A DNA stretch of 64,000 nt from Sarcomyxa edulis (Eukaryota > Basidiomycota > Agaricomycetes > Agaricales > Mycenaceae), in contig QUOL01000002.1 in assembly GCA_009761415.1 (NCBI GenBank), positions 1,922,001 through 1,986,000 on the forward strand, given 5' to 3'. Both the position numbers and the translations under genes were made by a program. Positions 1 to 12,377 of the stretch are shown here, piece by piece (position 1 is the first letter of the stretch; every line of letters begins with the position of its first letter). The notes under the pieces were generated by a model. That model was not told where the DNA came from and searched no databases. It saw nothing but the letters and a program-made list of their open reading frames with translations.

Positions 1-201
1 GGATGATGATGGGGTTTTCTCTACGAGTGTCTGCTCGGGAGGTCCTAATAGTGAAGGAGTCGAAGTGGATGTACTAGAATTTACGAGTCCCTCTTCTTCG
101 TCGGTTGGTCGTGTGCGTGTGCGGGCGCTGGTGAGTCGTTGTCGGGATATGCTCCCGGTGTCGTTATTATTAATTTGTGATTTCTCTTCCGCGGAAGACA
201 T
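1..201 (-). CDS. Unidentified protein, N-terminal fragment cut by the window edge
   Basis: On the minus strand an ATG at 201-199 opens a frame that stays open to the left edge, about 67 codons. It begins MSSAEEKSQINNNDTG and continues rich in Ser, Thr, Arg and Glu, with no hydrophobic signal. The next in-frame triplets upstream hold no ATG before a stop, so this ATG is the best start. No domain is visible; such polar, probably disordered N-termini are common in fungal proteins and carry no functional clue. It could also be a chance open frame, since only 200 bases are visible. Confidence 0.4.
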   Translation of the reverse strand, partial: MSSAEEKSQINNNDTGSISRQRLTSARTRTRPTDEEEGLVNSSTSTSTPSLLGPPEQTLVEKTPSSS

Positions 202-869
202 GAGTGCTTCTGATTCCGGATCTATTTTCGATGATTGGACGCGAATATTAAGTAGCTGTGGGTGTCACTATGGGGAAGGAATGGGTTAGTAGGAGGGTGA
301 ATGGCCTTCTAACAGCGGCGAGAGAGAAAGAGAACCCGTTTTCAACGAGGATGATCAGATGTTATAAGTATATGTCTTCGCCCCCCAGTCCCCGGTGCCA
401 CTGCCAAGACCGCAACGCAAGTGTTTTTCATATTTGCCGGGCGCTTGAAAGTGGCAATGTGCAGGGATGGAGGGAGATGCAGTGCACACTAGTGAGCGGG
501 TGCAGTCTGGGTGCAGTCGTGATCACTGTGATATGTAGAAGTAGAAGCTGATCATGGCGGCGATGAACGCGCCTCCGAGGCGGTCGGTCGCGACGAGCTC
601 TCATCTCTCCAAGTAACACCGTTGTATCGACAATGACCACAACTTGAATGCACGCCGCTGGAAGCAAGAAACGAGTACATCTTATTTACTATAATATTAC
701 TACACGAATTTGGGCACCACCGATTTCCTGAGACCTCGTATGATTTTTGAGATGCTATGGATGACAATTAACCTACATCGCCTCCTTCTAGTAACGCTAC
801 GCCTTCTCCTGCGAGTACTTTTCATGAATAGTGAAGTTATGAACATGACGCTTACAAAGCATCATCTTT
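202..869. other. Intergenic stretch, nothing recognised
   Basis: This 668-bp stretch lies between the start of the partial left-edge gene and the 3' end of the GH105 gene. Short open frames occur on both strands but none shows a conserved motif or coherent splice structure. A GGTGCAG motif recurs near 498-518. It should hold the 5' region of the left gene and the 3' UTR of the GH105 gene. Confidence 0.5.
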
Positions 870-2378
870 CTACGTTGCCGTGGAACTGGAATTTGAAATG
901 AACTGAACGTAGTCCCGCCAAGCAGAATGCAAGAGTAACACAAAAGCTTGTCCTTCCGGACTATAGCTGCCTTGAACAGAAGGCGTGCTGAAAGTGAGTG
1001 GGTCGACAGTATTCAATAGCCACCCGTTGGTGTCTACGCTGCTTTTTGTGAGGTTCAGGGCTTTGTTGGCGTTGGGGAGGAGGGTGCTGTCGTTTGTGAA
1101 GGCTGCCATGCGGTATGTTACTGATGCTAGGAGGGTTGTGGATGCTGTGTCCCCGAAAGAGGTTGGGTCGTCGATGATGTTGAATAGGGTTCCGTTATTG
1201 TGCTGAAGAATTATGGTTAGAGCAGATATCTATGAGTATGGTGTTTGGAGAGATGATACCTGGTAGCTCCATGCTGCAGTTATGATCTCTTCGATCCAAT
1301 TGGTGAGGTTCGTTTGTTGTACAGTGAATTGATCTGCTTGTGATGAGTGGTTCATTGTCTGAAGCACGCGAAGCATGCCTGCTGCGGCCCATGCGTTGCC
1401 TAGTGGAATGATTCCATAAGTAGAGTATAGCGAGTGAGAGTACGTTGCATGCATACCTGTTCCCCAATGTGTATTGTCTTGCCAAGAACCCAAGGCTATA
1501 TGTCTCCAAAGACCACCATCATCTCGGAGCTCATCACGATAAAGTCGGCATTGATCGTAGGCGACTTGCAGGAGAGCTAGTTCGGTGTCACCACCTTGGA
1601 GGGCGCCAAAGTATGCGATGAAGGGAGGGACCATGTATACGAAATCAGCCCTGTGGTGAGAGGTTGAGGTGTGATGAAGACAAAGAAGTGTATGAGTGGA
1701 GCCAGGCGAACCATAGTTGAACCTCGTCTGTTCTATGGGATATAGCACCTGTGTCTGATTTAGGCACGTCATTGAATAGGTAGGAGAGTTCGTCTCCGGC
1801 GGCCGTGGAAAAGGATGTGTTGGAACGGTCTGTACGGGTCCAGTTCGTCAGAAGAACAGCAACGCCGATGCCTGGATTGACTGTCAGGCCTGAAACAAGA
1901 TGAGAAGATGTGCGATGTCGTACTTGCAGGATCTCCAGCAGCTCCGTCGTTTGCGATGAGGGATAACGAGTCAAATGGTTTGACTGCTACGACTCTGTAA
2001 TATCGCAGTCAATAAAGTGGTCTGTTGGAAAAAGACTTGGAGACGTACTGTTGTGCGATGCCAAGGACGTCAGACGCGTTGTAGGTGTCATTGAGCTGGA
2101 TTGGAGGCGGGAATGCACTAATATTGAACACGGATAGGGCTGGCCATGAGAACTCTGTCAAGGCTTCGGCAGCGGTACCCAACTCCCAGCTGACGATACA
2201 TATATGAGTGAGGACTTGACAGCGAAATGAACACGAATACACACCTTTCAGTAGCGATTTCGAGAAGATTGGCACGTACGTTAACGAGTGTTTGATCATC
2301 AAACCCAGGCTCGATGTCGTCCAAAGTCACAGCTGTTGCAACTGCAAAAGCAGCGAATAGCCAGAGCCAGAAAGACAT
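870..2378 (-). CDS. Secreted GH105-type (six-hairpin) glycoside hydrolase
   Basis: The spliced product of about 390 residues starts MSFWLWLFAAFAVATA, a typical signal peptide, so it is probably secreted. Further motifs are ADFVYMVPPFIAYFG and, after a DNTHWGTG segment, LGNAWAAAGMLRVLQTM. These match the glycoside hydrolase 105/88 six-hairpin family, which removes unsaturated uronic acid residues from pectin-derived oligosaccharides such as rhamnogalacturonan. The Asp before FVYM sits where the family has a catalytic acid. Many NxS/T sites fit a glycosylated extracellular enzyme. About six short introns interrupt the gene; splicing was read by eye. A TATA-like box lies 60 bp upstream of the ATG. 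It is transcribed divergently from THO2. The fold assignment is firm; the exact substrate is inferred. Confidence 0.8.
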
Positions 2379-2436
2379 GACAGGAAGAAGGGGGTGCAAA
2401 AAAAGCGACCGATTGGATGGATGGTGTTTTTCGACA

Positions 2437-2444
2437 TATATATA
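2437..2444 (-). promoter_or_regulatory. TATA-like box of the GH105 gene
   Basis: The sequence TATATATA lies about 60 bp upstream of the GH105 start codon at 2378. Inducible secreted enzymes of fungi often have TATA-containing promoters; the assignment is by position only. Confidence 0.5.
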
Positions 2445-2778
2445 CCTCCTGTCGGAACTGGCCAAGGGAACATGAGAAAGTGCGTTGATGCGGACCTAGA
2501 GGCATGTCAAGATAGTCCGTTCAATCGAACGTTCTGTGGAAATCTATCTCCAGCACGCAAGGACTGGTGCTTCCCACATGGGGACACGATGCCCGACGTT
2601 CGGTGAAAGGTGCTGGTCGTCGCGTGAGCCATGGCCATGAAGCTTGGAGGAGACTTGCAAAGTTACTCCAGATCGTCCGGAGGCAACTGACATCCGCACA
2701 AACAGCCGCACGCTTTACCCTTGCTGCCAACCACCAGCAAATACAGCGCCACCACCAACACCCATCTCTTATAGCAGC

Positions 2779-2812
2779 CAGTACTTACTCGTCAAGTACT
2801 AGTCGAGTACTG
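2779..2812. repeat. Triple AGTACT palindromic cluster just before the THO2 start
   Basis: Three AGTACT hexamers, each its own reverse complement, begin at 2780, 2795 and 2806. The outer pair extends to CAGTACT and AGTACTG, forming an imperfect inverted repeat ending 14 bp before the proposed THO2 ATG. The rest of the 2379-2826 divergent intergenic region shows no gene. The function of the cluster is unknown; it could be a transcription-factor site or leader hairpin. Confidence 0.5.
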
Positions 2813-2826
2813 TAGCGGGGTCTGCT

Positions 2827-5800
2827 ATGGATGTCGTAACTACCGTAAGAAGTTGTCTGTCGACCTGGTCAAAAGGCGGAGAATCAGAGTGGTACGCTTT
2901 TTGACTCGTCTCACTTGACGCCACTTTTAACCATTCACTGGCATAGTCGCAATATACTCATAGCACCTCATTGCAATCCAACCGACCCAAATTGTATCGA
3001 CGTACTCACTACCGCATACCAGACCCTCCTCTATGCCACCCTCACCCCTTGGGCGCCAAAACCTGCCCTCACCCCACATATCTTTGTTGCCTTTGTACAG
3101 TCTGTTCTCGACGGCCTGCCTTCCTCTTCATCTCCTTCTTCCACCAACACCTCTCATGCTGCTATCTTTGGAGAACTTCTCGTCGACATGATATGGGCCC
3201 TCGACGCGGAACTCGAAGAAGTCATGAGCGACGCGAAAGCCGCCATCACAAGTTGCGGCGACCAGGCTGCTGCCGCAAAGGATATCAAAGATCCTTCCAC
3301 CAAAGATCGATCCGTCGCATTCAACAAAGCCGTAAAGTCAAAGCAGAACGCAGAGCATGACAAGGAAACGGTCACCGTCATTGTCAGGAAATTACTGGTG
3401 CGTGTTCTATTTTTGTTAATTCACTTCCCCTACTCAATCACTCCAGGATGTTAAAATCCTAAACCCGGCTTTTTGCCGAGAACGTCTGGATTTGACCATT
3501 CTGGCTAGCGTCGGTCTTGTCTCTGACAAGGCATACTTTGACAAGAAGGAGATCAGAACGAGAACTGGATTATTGTGCGCTTCCCTACCACGTTCTATCG
3601 TCATGACCTACCTATTCATTTCGCCTCCAGCTATAAGCAGAACAAATTCAATCTGCTCAGGGAGCAATCAGAAGGATACAGCAAGCTCACTGCCGAGCTC
3701 ACGAGCAACCTCGGTCCTCCTCATTCACCCGTTACAGGTCGTCCCACCGAACCATGGTCTGCTATCGAAGAGCGTGCGCGTCCAGTATGGGACAAATTTA
3801 TTAGCTTGATCGGCTATTTCGACTTGGATCCAAATAGGGCTTTGGACATGATTCTGGATGTGTTATCTGTCAACCTCGCTACGCATTACTCTTTCTTCAT
3901 TGCGCTCCTTTCACTTTCTCCTTGGTGTGGATCATACAAGAGACCGACTACGGAGGAGAATATTGTTGTTGATTGCGAGCCTGGCCTCTACAAAGGCAAG
4001 ACACTTGACGAGGTCCTGCAATTAGCGGACTCCAAGCCAAGGAACACGGCGTCGGCTGGGATCAGCGCGAGAGTACTGGCCCAAGTGTTAGGGTTCAAGT
4101 TTGCATATTATCAGGTCCGTCATCCCTTGGTGTCCATCGGTGTGCTCCATATTCACCTCGAATTCGACCTAGTCCCCGGACGTAAGCGAGGTCACTCCAA
4201 AGAGTCTATATCTCACTGCCGCCATATTAATTCGAGAGGGATTTATAACGTTAGAAGACCTATACCCTCATGTAAGTTCCAAAGTACACGATCCATTGCA
4301 CATATTGACTCTTTATCTCGCAGATAACTCCTAACGACGAGAACATGGACAAAGTCAAGAAAGACTATATGGCCAATGTACAATCTCGAATCGCTGGTGC
4401 AAAGACCAGTCAGCTCGCTATGGCCGCACCACTGGAATCCACTCCGTCGTCCTCCCACTCGCGGCCCAGCAAAGCGACCCCACCAGCGGAGTCCAAGAAA
4501 ACAGCTGAAGTCAAAGAACCTCCACCTCAAAAGATCGGTCTCCTCACTGCTCTCCTCTCGGTAGGAGCACTAAGACCAGCCATCGCCATCATGTCCAAAT
4601 TCCCTTGGGTTGCCGATGCACAACCCGAAATCGCGGACCTAATGATCCGTATAATGAAACACTCCCTCTCCGCCCTTTACGAATCGGCTTTCGTGACGAA
4701 AGAGAGGAACCCCAGCTTCACTCAACCTCGAGCACGGTATGGCGCAGGGGGTGTAGCGCCTCCCCCTCCTCGAAAACCTCATCTCACATTGTGGGCACCT
4801 ACCCCACCGAGTACAAATGCGTTCGACTTTGTGTTCTTCTTTCCGGACTGGACTGAACGTGTACCCATTTGTTCGTCATTGGATGATTTGGTAGATGTTA
4901 TAGAACCCTTGATGCGTTTCATTGGTTTGCATATATCCCGTGACCCCACGTTCCTCACAAAGTTCCTACGGCTTGGTCGTTCTCATCTACAATCCACGGT
5001 AAATACTCAAATCTTACACATCGTTGTGCTGTAAACTTTAGTATACTTATCACCTTGTGTATGATCATGACAGGTTCCCATTAATCCCGAGACGAAGAAG
5101 CCCAGTGGTGAACCGGACCCTGAAGATCCCATCCGTCGGTTCTGGTTCAAGATTCTACGAATGTATCTCCTCCCCGCGCTTTCTCTCATTCGAGGCAACG
5201 CCGTATGCACCGTCGAAGTCTGGAACATCATTCGACAGTACGAGACGACCGCACGATGGCGCCTATACGGAGAATGGAAGTCCACCATCTATAAATCCCA
5301 CCCAGAACTGCGCATCCGCGAGGTCCAAGCGGACAGGGAATCTAAAGGCATCCTTCGTCGTCTCTCACACAATACCATCGATACCCTATCTGGTACTGTT
5401 GCTAAATTGGCTCATTCGAACCCGTGCATCTTCTTTGCGAATGCGGTTAACCAGATTATGGCGTATGATAATCTCGCCAACGTTGTTATTCAAGGTTTGA
5501 GATATGTTACTAATATGGGCTTCGATGTTTTGGTGTTTATCATTCTGGACGCTCTTGCTAATCCCAAGAAGGAGCGTTTGAAGGATGATGGTGTTAATAC
5601 ATCTGATTGGCTGCAGAGTACGTTCATGTCTTTTGGCGTTTTGGCGTTTTCACTGTCTAACCACCTATATAGGTCTTGCATCTTTCACTGGGATGCTATT
5701 CCGACGATACAGTGCCGATCTTACGCCTGTCCTCAAGTACATCGTCCACCAGCTCCACAACGGTCAAACAACCGAAATCGTTGTTCTCCGCGAACTCATC

Positions 5801-8800
5801 TGGAAGATGGCTGGTATCGAACCTTTACCTAGTCTTTCGGATTCCCAGATTGCTGCAATGGCAGGAGGACCTGTTCTTCGCATCGAATCTGTCGCTTCTA
5901 CCACCCGTGGTGCACGTCTCGACCCTGGAGATGCTGTCCTCAAGGGTCCTCAGAGACTTGGTAAAGGTCTAGTAGATTCTGGGTTGGCTCTGCCCCTTTT
6001 GATTCAGGTCGCTCAACAACGACAGTCTTGTGTGTTCACTGCCCAGGATGCTCATTTGAAATCACTTGCGGGTCTATACGATACGGTGAGTTCGTTTACA
6101 TTCATATACCCATCATTGCCACTGACGATCATGATTTCATATATTAGACCCACGGAGTGCTTCTGCAATACTTGGAATTGCTCACTTCCCCAGCTGTCAT
6201 CAGTGCGAATGATTACGCAACGAAGATCATACCCTCTCTCGCAGACCTCGGAGAGCTATATGGCATTTCCGCTCCTATATGCATGCAGATCATTCGTCCC
6301 GTCCTCCACTCATCCCTCTTGGTACATATAATCATCACCCTCCGCCTCTCTCTACCAGTAGCTGACACGAGAGAAAATATAGGCTGCGGCGTTATCGATG
6401 CAAGAACAGGAACGGGTCGCTAATGAAGAAGCAGAGAAGAGGCTCAAGGCTGCTCTTACAGCGAAACGGGAGCCTTCTACGACTGCGTCGCGTGTTGCAT
6501 CTCCTAGTCTTAACACCCCCGGAGATTTGTCCACTGATATGAAGGTTGATACGAAGGTTGTTTCTAAGGAGGGCAGTATTTCGGAAGATGTGCAAATGGA
6601 TGTGGAGACGACTGTTGTGGCTCCTCCACCCCCTGAGGTGTGTTTGACTGCTTTCGCGGTGTGATAGCCTATTGCTGACTTTGCATCTGGCTTTTCAGAA
6701 TCCATGGCTTCCAGAATTATCGGCATTGTTCGACGATATCAAGAAAATTGCTCCAGGGAATGCGTTCGATGTTATAGGGTGCGTTCTACTTGCGACCCTG
6801 CCCCCAAACCCATCATCCTTATTTCTATATCAGTCCCGGGTTCTATGTTACTTTCTGGCAGTTGTCTACGTATGACTTGTCACCTCCTGCTGCTCGGTAC
6901 GACGAAGAGGGCGCTGCTCTGCGAATGTTGAGCCGTCAAGAAGATTCGAAGTATATCGCTGCCGACCGTTCCGCTGATAGAGCAAAACGACAAACAGCAG
7001 TCTCGCATCGTACTCGACGGGACAGGTATAACGCTTTTGTAAACACTCTAGCGCAGGAGTTCAAAGAACAGACTGTTTCTCGAGCGTTTACTATGAAGCG
7101 AATGGCCCGGGAAAAGCAGCATTGGTTTGCTCACAGTAAGCAAAACCGCGAGTCATCTTTCCTGGATATCATCTGAACATGCCTTCAGCCCCGAACGGAA
7201 AGACGCTTGCCTCAGCTATAATCGAGCACTGCTTGCAGCCGCGATGTCTACTTTCACCGATGGATGCCGATTTTTGTTCCCAGATTATTAAGGTCATACA
7301 TGCGCAAGGAACACCTGGATTCCCCACCCTCCTGGTCTATGACAAGGTAGACATTCCTCGTCGAGATTCATTGCTCCATATTGACCCAAGTTCAGTTACT
7401 TGCAGATCACGTGAAAGTCGTCGTATTCTCGTGCAGCGAATACGAAGCCCGAAATTATGGTATGCGGAGATTTTATGCTTTTGTATGGCTCCCTACTGAC
7501 CCTGGGTAAAGGTCGATTCCTATCGGGAATACTAACGGATCTCTACAAATGGCATCAAGATGAACAACTGTACCTCCAAGACAATCGTACGAAGAGCGGA
7601 GGGAAAACGGCATACCATCCTGGGTTCCAGAGAAACTGGAGTTATACAAGGACTGTGACTGCTGACGGTATTATGAAGTGGTCTGAATATCGATTGTTAC
7701 TCAAGAAATGGTACCGCAAACTTGCAAAGGTGAGCACAAGGGACAATTCCTCCACTACCACTCGTACTGACTTCCTGAGCGTTGTACTAATAGGGTTTCG
7801 TGGACTGCATCGAGACGGGCGAATTTATGCACGTCTACAACACCATTGTTGTGCTCAAGGAAATCCTCCCTGTGTTCCCTCTTTCTACAGTCCATGACCC
7901 ATCGGGCCCATATCTCAATGGAGCCATGGATCGCTTCTTAGAGACAGAAGAGCGCGGTGACTTGAAAATTCTTGGACGAGCGTATGTGTCACTGTTGATA
8001 TTCTGGTCAAACTGCTGAAAGTCCATGTCATTCTAGATACTCGGCCAGTTTGAAGAAAAGAGAGGCCTTGTGGGCACCAAACGTTCGTCCTCCATTCACT
8101 GTGCCTACAGACTCTAAAACTCCAGTTTCAAATCAGCCTAATCAACCAAATGGAACTCCCGCACCCACAAAGCCGGCTAACCATTCGACGGGAGAGAAAA
8201 CGCGAAACAATGTAGCTCCCCCGAACGGTCCAAGTTCTCAGACTGTTCCAACTGGAGATGGGCGTCGCACTGTTGCACCTCCTGCGTCATCGACGCCCTC
8301 TGCCCCTCGTGCACAGCTTGCGAACAACAACGCCACGACTTCTGAGAAGCCAAGCATAATAAGTTCGACCAAGCTGTCGATGGAAAGGTATTCATTTAAT
8401 TCTTTAGCAATTCTGCGTTTAGTCTCATCTGTCTGCATTATAGCATTCCTAGACCAGAGGTAGTAAAAAGAATCAGACCGGAAACAAAGACAGGCGAATC
8501 ACCGAAACCAAGCCCCGACTCTCGACCACCTGCACCGTCTGACTCTGCTTCAACAACTACAGATCGAGTCCCTTCTAGCGTGTCACACATGTCTGAAATC
8601 CGGACAGGTCTACAAGATGGTACTTCTACACCAACGCGTAGCACTCAGAAGCCACCAATTTCGCGCGTCAATAGTCCAGCCATCACTGTTGATACTTCGG
8701 CTACTGCTCCTCGTCCTCAACCATCCAATCTGAGCTCTACTCCGCATACCACAATCGGAAAAGAGCCACCCCAATCACCTCGAAACCATCGTCCAGCCGA

Positions 8801-10561
8801 TGAGAAGGCCCGTGTCGATCCCCATCCTGTCATGCCTCCTCCATCTGTTCCCAGCCAGACATTATCTGCCCAAGAACTTAGAGAAACTGCCAAGCAGTCC
8901 ATCAATCGTCCCTCAGACAAAGTTGTTGATGACAAGCTGCCTCGCCCAGCTCCCAATGATACCCGAAACCAGAATGGATCCACTTCTGCCGCCCCATCTC
9001 CAACGCCAAGGCGTCGAACTCCTTCCCCTTCCAGTCGTCCAGGTACCAGGAATCCTAGTGCAGATAGCCGGACTAGTGGTGGCCGTACACGCTCAAATGG
9101 ATCCGACGAGAAACGCTCCGAACGAGAGACTCGACAAGAATCTCGTGATCATGCGTCGAACGTTGGACGTCGTGATAGTTTGACCCACAATCGAAGCGAT
9201 CGGAATGCTAGGTCTCGTACTTCGACGCGGGAAGATGAGAAGGATAGTGAAAGGGATCGTGACACGCGTGGCGCTGGTCGGGACAGACATGGTGACAGAG
9301 ATCGTGACAAGGAGCGTGACCGTGAGCGTGACAGGGACAGGGAGCGGGAGCGGGAGCGAGAACAACGAGACCGCGAGAGAGATCGTGATAGAGACAGACA
9401 TCGCAGGGACGATAAGGATCGGGATCGGGATAGCAGGAAAGAGCGCGATTCTACTTCTCGTGCGCCAGTGACGAGTGCTGTTCCTGGTGCTACTAGCGCC
9501 CCTGCTGCCGACGAGCGTGCATTGCCTACTCGACCTGATCCTTCCAGGCATCGACCACCTCCAAACGGTGAAGACGGATTGGGGAAAAGGAGACGTGGTC
9601 TTGACGACGATGTGAGTTCGGGTTTGGACACCAGCTGTTCTGTCAACTAATATATCCAACTAGCCCGAAAGGAGCTCAAAACGCAGTTCGCGCAAGGATG
9701 GACATCGAGATGACCGAAGCCGTCGACCTTCCGAGAAAGAGGCACATGACACAAGGCCATCTCGAGAATCAGATCGACGTCGAAAAGAGCGTGACTCTGT
9801 CGACGACGGTCGTGGTAGTGTGGGTGGTCCTCCTGATAAGGTAACGATGTTCTCTTTATATGCTATATCGATCATGTCTAAACAGTGTCTTTGATCCCAG
9901 GCTGGAGATAAGCGTATCCCTGATGGACCTTCATCGGCTTCGAAGATCCTTCCGCCGAACATACCATTAGCCCCTCGAGCTATGTCCTCCAGTGAGATCT
10001 CTCGAGCCGTGAAGACTGAAGCTCCACGTGATCGTGACCGCGATAGGGATCGCCGTGACCGGGACGGAGAGCGGGATCGTCGAGATCAAACTCCCAGTGC
10101 TCCCAGTTCCCATCAGGATGGGGGAGGGTCGCATGGACTCGGTAGTCTACGATCTCGCATAGGCGAAAAAGAACCTCCTCCGTCCCGTCCTACCTTACCT
10201 CAGGCTCCTCCGAATTCATACCGCCCAGGTCTCGATACTTCACGTAAGGATGAAGATCGGGACGGTGGCAGTAACAGTCGAAAGCGGACAATATCTGGTA
10301 TGTCTTGGAACATCTGGATCGCATGCTAGACTTGTTTGCTGATCTTTTCACTTCCCCTCAGATCGTGAAAAGGAGACTCTTGCAGACGCTGCCGCATTAG
10401 GGAGTCCGAGCGACCCATCGATGATGCAGCCCCCCAAACGTCCTCGAATTATTCGGAATCGATACACCTCGCAGAATAATCCTCATGCGCTCGTAAAGAA
10501 ATTATTACCTATCGATCCTCAGGCTGGGGATAAGACCTCGGCGAGAGGGAGGAAGGATTGA
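2827..10561 (+). CDS. THO2: THO complex subunit 2 (mRNA export and transcription elongation)
   Basis: The product is about 2,100 residues, spread over many short introns. The start MDVVTTVRSCLSTWSKGG at 2827 is followed by a 55-bp intron (2892-2946) that keeps the frame. Diagnostic THOC2 segments follow: KFNLLREQSEGYSKLTAEL near 3640, PGNAFDVIG near 6760, FYVTFWQLSTYDL near 6840 and GRFLSGILTDLYKWH near 7510. Thoc2 is the scaffold of the THO/TREX complex, which couples transcription to mRNP packaging and nuclear export and limits R-loops. From about 8050 the protein becomes low-complexity: Pro/Ser/Thr-rich, then an Arg/Asp/Glu array at 9236-9460 and another near 10020-10090. It ends with a basic tail and a TGA at 10559-10561. 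The identity is secure; individual splice sites are less so. Confidence 0.93.
9236..9460 (+). repeat. Arg-Asp/Arg-Glu coding repeat in the THO2 C-terminus
   Basis: Degenerate GACCGT/GAGCGG-type hexanucleotides encode runs of alternating RD and RE dipeptides. Such mixed-charge arrays occur in RNA-processing proteins and favour RNA binding and nuclear condensates. Long open frames on the opposite strand here only mirror this repeat. Confidence 0.85.
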
Positions 10562-10743
10562 ACGGTTCGATATCTGATTGACTGTCTGTAGCATACCAGG
10601 ATCTGTGTTAAGGTTATATTTTGTAGTATTACGAGAGCTCCTTTATTATTCTGTCCTACGTTCTCGTTATACTTCGTGATCAGGGGATATAACCCCATTT
10701 CTCCTCGATTACAAAAGACGCACTCTGCGGCCGACGCTCAACT

Positions 10744-11969
10744 TCAAATTGTAGAATGATACTGGTATAGTTTCGTCTTGCCTTGGCTACATATCATCAT
10801 CGCTTCTGCTCCCACTGTGCAGTATATTGGGTAATTTATTACAAGTTTGAGCGTCGACATCTTATATTTGCTTCCGCTAAAACCTCTTGGTGGTCTAATC
10901 ATCGTGATGATCATACGGAGATTCGGGTCGTCGAAGGAAGTCGTTTCCTGACTCTGGGTTCCATTCCTTGATATCGTGATCAGTGTTAGTAGGGTTTCTC
11001 CTTCCCTGAAAGAGATATCCAGATCAAACCGTACACTGCTATCCCTTCCGAGCGGGGCTGGTACGGTTGGGATGGGTATGCTTGGGGCCACGGTATCATT
11101 GCTGTTCCTCGCGAGCTTGCTAAGATAGTCTCTGACAGTTCCAACAACAAGCTGGGAGAACTCCAATCAACACAGAGGCTAGTAAAGGAGACATGTATGC
11201 ACTTACATTGTGATCGTCAATGGAGGATCCCGAATAACAAGCGACGACGGCGATTGGGCAACAATGTGCGTTCTGTGGGAGGGAGTATAAGTTCTCTGCA
11301 CGTACATTGGGGGAACCTGTTTACTTCTAGCCAGATAGGAAAAGCTACGCTGAACGCGTCAGTTTCACTTCCAAGATGCAGTCAATTATGGAGTATGTCT
11401 TACCACCCCCATGCACGCGGATTTCACTCTGCATGCCCAGCTGTTTTGGGGTCTTCCCCATGGCACTCATACCTTTCTCCACGTAGAAACTGGAATGGCC
11501 GGTGCGTCTCACGACGGCGATCATGCCTAGATGCCCTTCTCAGCACTTGACAGAGCTCAGGACGAGTATCATCGTACCCTCTAGGCAAGTCCAGCTATCC
11601 AAGCTGACATCTGCCGTTCCTGTGAGGTTACCTAGATCACCCACCGTACACGCGAACAAAGCTGATAGAAGAATGAATTAGAAAATTAGGTCTTTGAACA
11701 ACTCGACGTACTGTGTCCTGCGATTGTCTGGATCGACAGAACTAGTCCCTTTCCTTTAGAATGGCGATGAGAAGCACGAAACCGTTTCCGAATGGAGAGG
11801 CCCTGGAGTGGTGAAGCGTTTGTATACAAGGTCAGACAAGACTGGGGGTTGGACGCACGAGGGTGACTGCATCGGATGCACTGAACGAGGAGAATCTATA
11901 GCTGCTTTCTTCACCGAGTGTCTGGGTGGCCAGTTCGGAGTCAGAGGGCGACATCAATCCGTTGAACAT
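10744..11969 (-). CDS. Unrecognised protein, multi-exon
   Basis: I do not recognise this gene. Conceptual splicing on the minus strand from the ATG at 11969 (MFNGLMSPSDSELATQTL) gives about 300 residues over roughly six exons. Successive segments fit in phase across plausible introns: GLSIRKRFRASHRHSKGKG, LFACTVGDLGNLTGTADVSL, FYVEKGMSAMGKTPKQLGMQ, YVQRTYTPSHRTHIVAQ, then SSVRFDLDISFREGETLLTL and MIITMIRPPRGFSGSKYK. There is no signal peptide, membrane segment or familiar motif. The end at 10744 is the first stop after the last clear exon and could change with another intron. The gene converges on THO2 and diverges from PEX12. Several joined open exons in phase argue that it is real. Confidence 0.5.
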
Positions 11970-12377
11970 GTACGATCCAGGAGGACACTTCTGGGGTGTA
12001 GTATCTGGAGATAATCAGTAGATCGATAGGAATGGTATGGAAGTCTGTCGACTAGTCTTGAGAAAGAAGACAAGGCAGGACAGGGACTGGCGATGAACGG
12101 AATATATATCGGCTCGATATGATCAACATCATCGTGTAAAGCGAGCGGAGACAACTGCATGCCTGCAACGAGGCGTTATCATCCAGATATCCAACCCCTT
12201 CCACGCGTCAATCCCATCGTGAATCACTTGCATGATAGCCATGTCCTGTTGCAGGCCCAGGATGAAGTTCTAGAATGTGTGAGCTGACTGCCAGTTGATA
12301 TTTTGTAGGTAAGGCCCGCTGCAAACTCGGCATTTGCGCGTTCAAATGCTCCTACAACATCAATCTCTCGGACGTTC

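Noticed and set aside
9093..9659. Two overlapping minus-strand open frames of 165-190 codons
   Set aside because: They are shadows of the Arg/Asp/Glu repeat of THO2; the plus strand carries the conserved gene.
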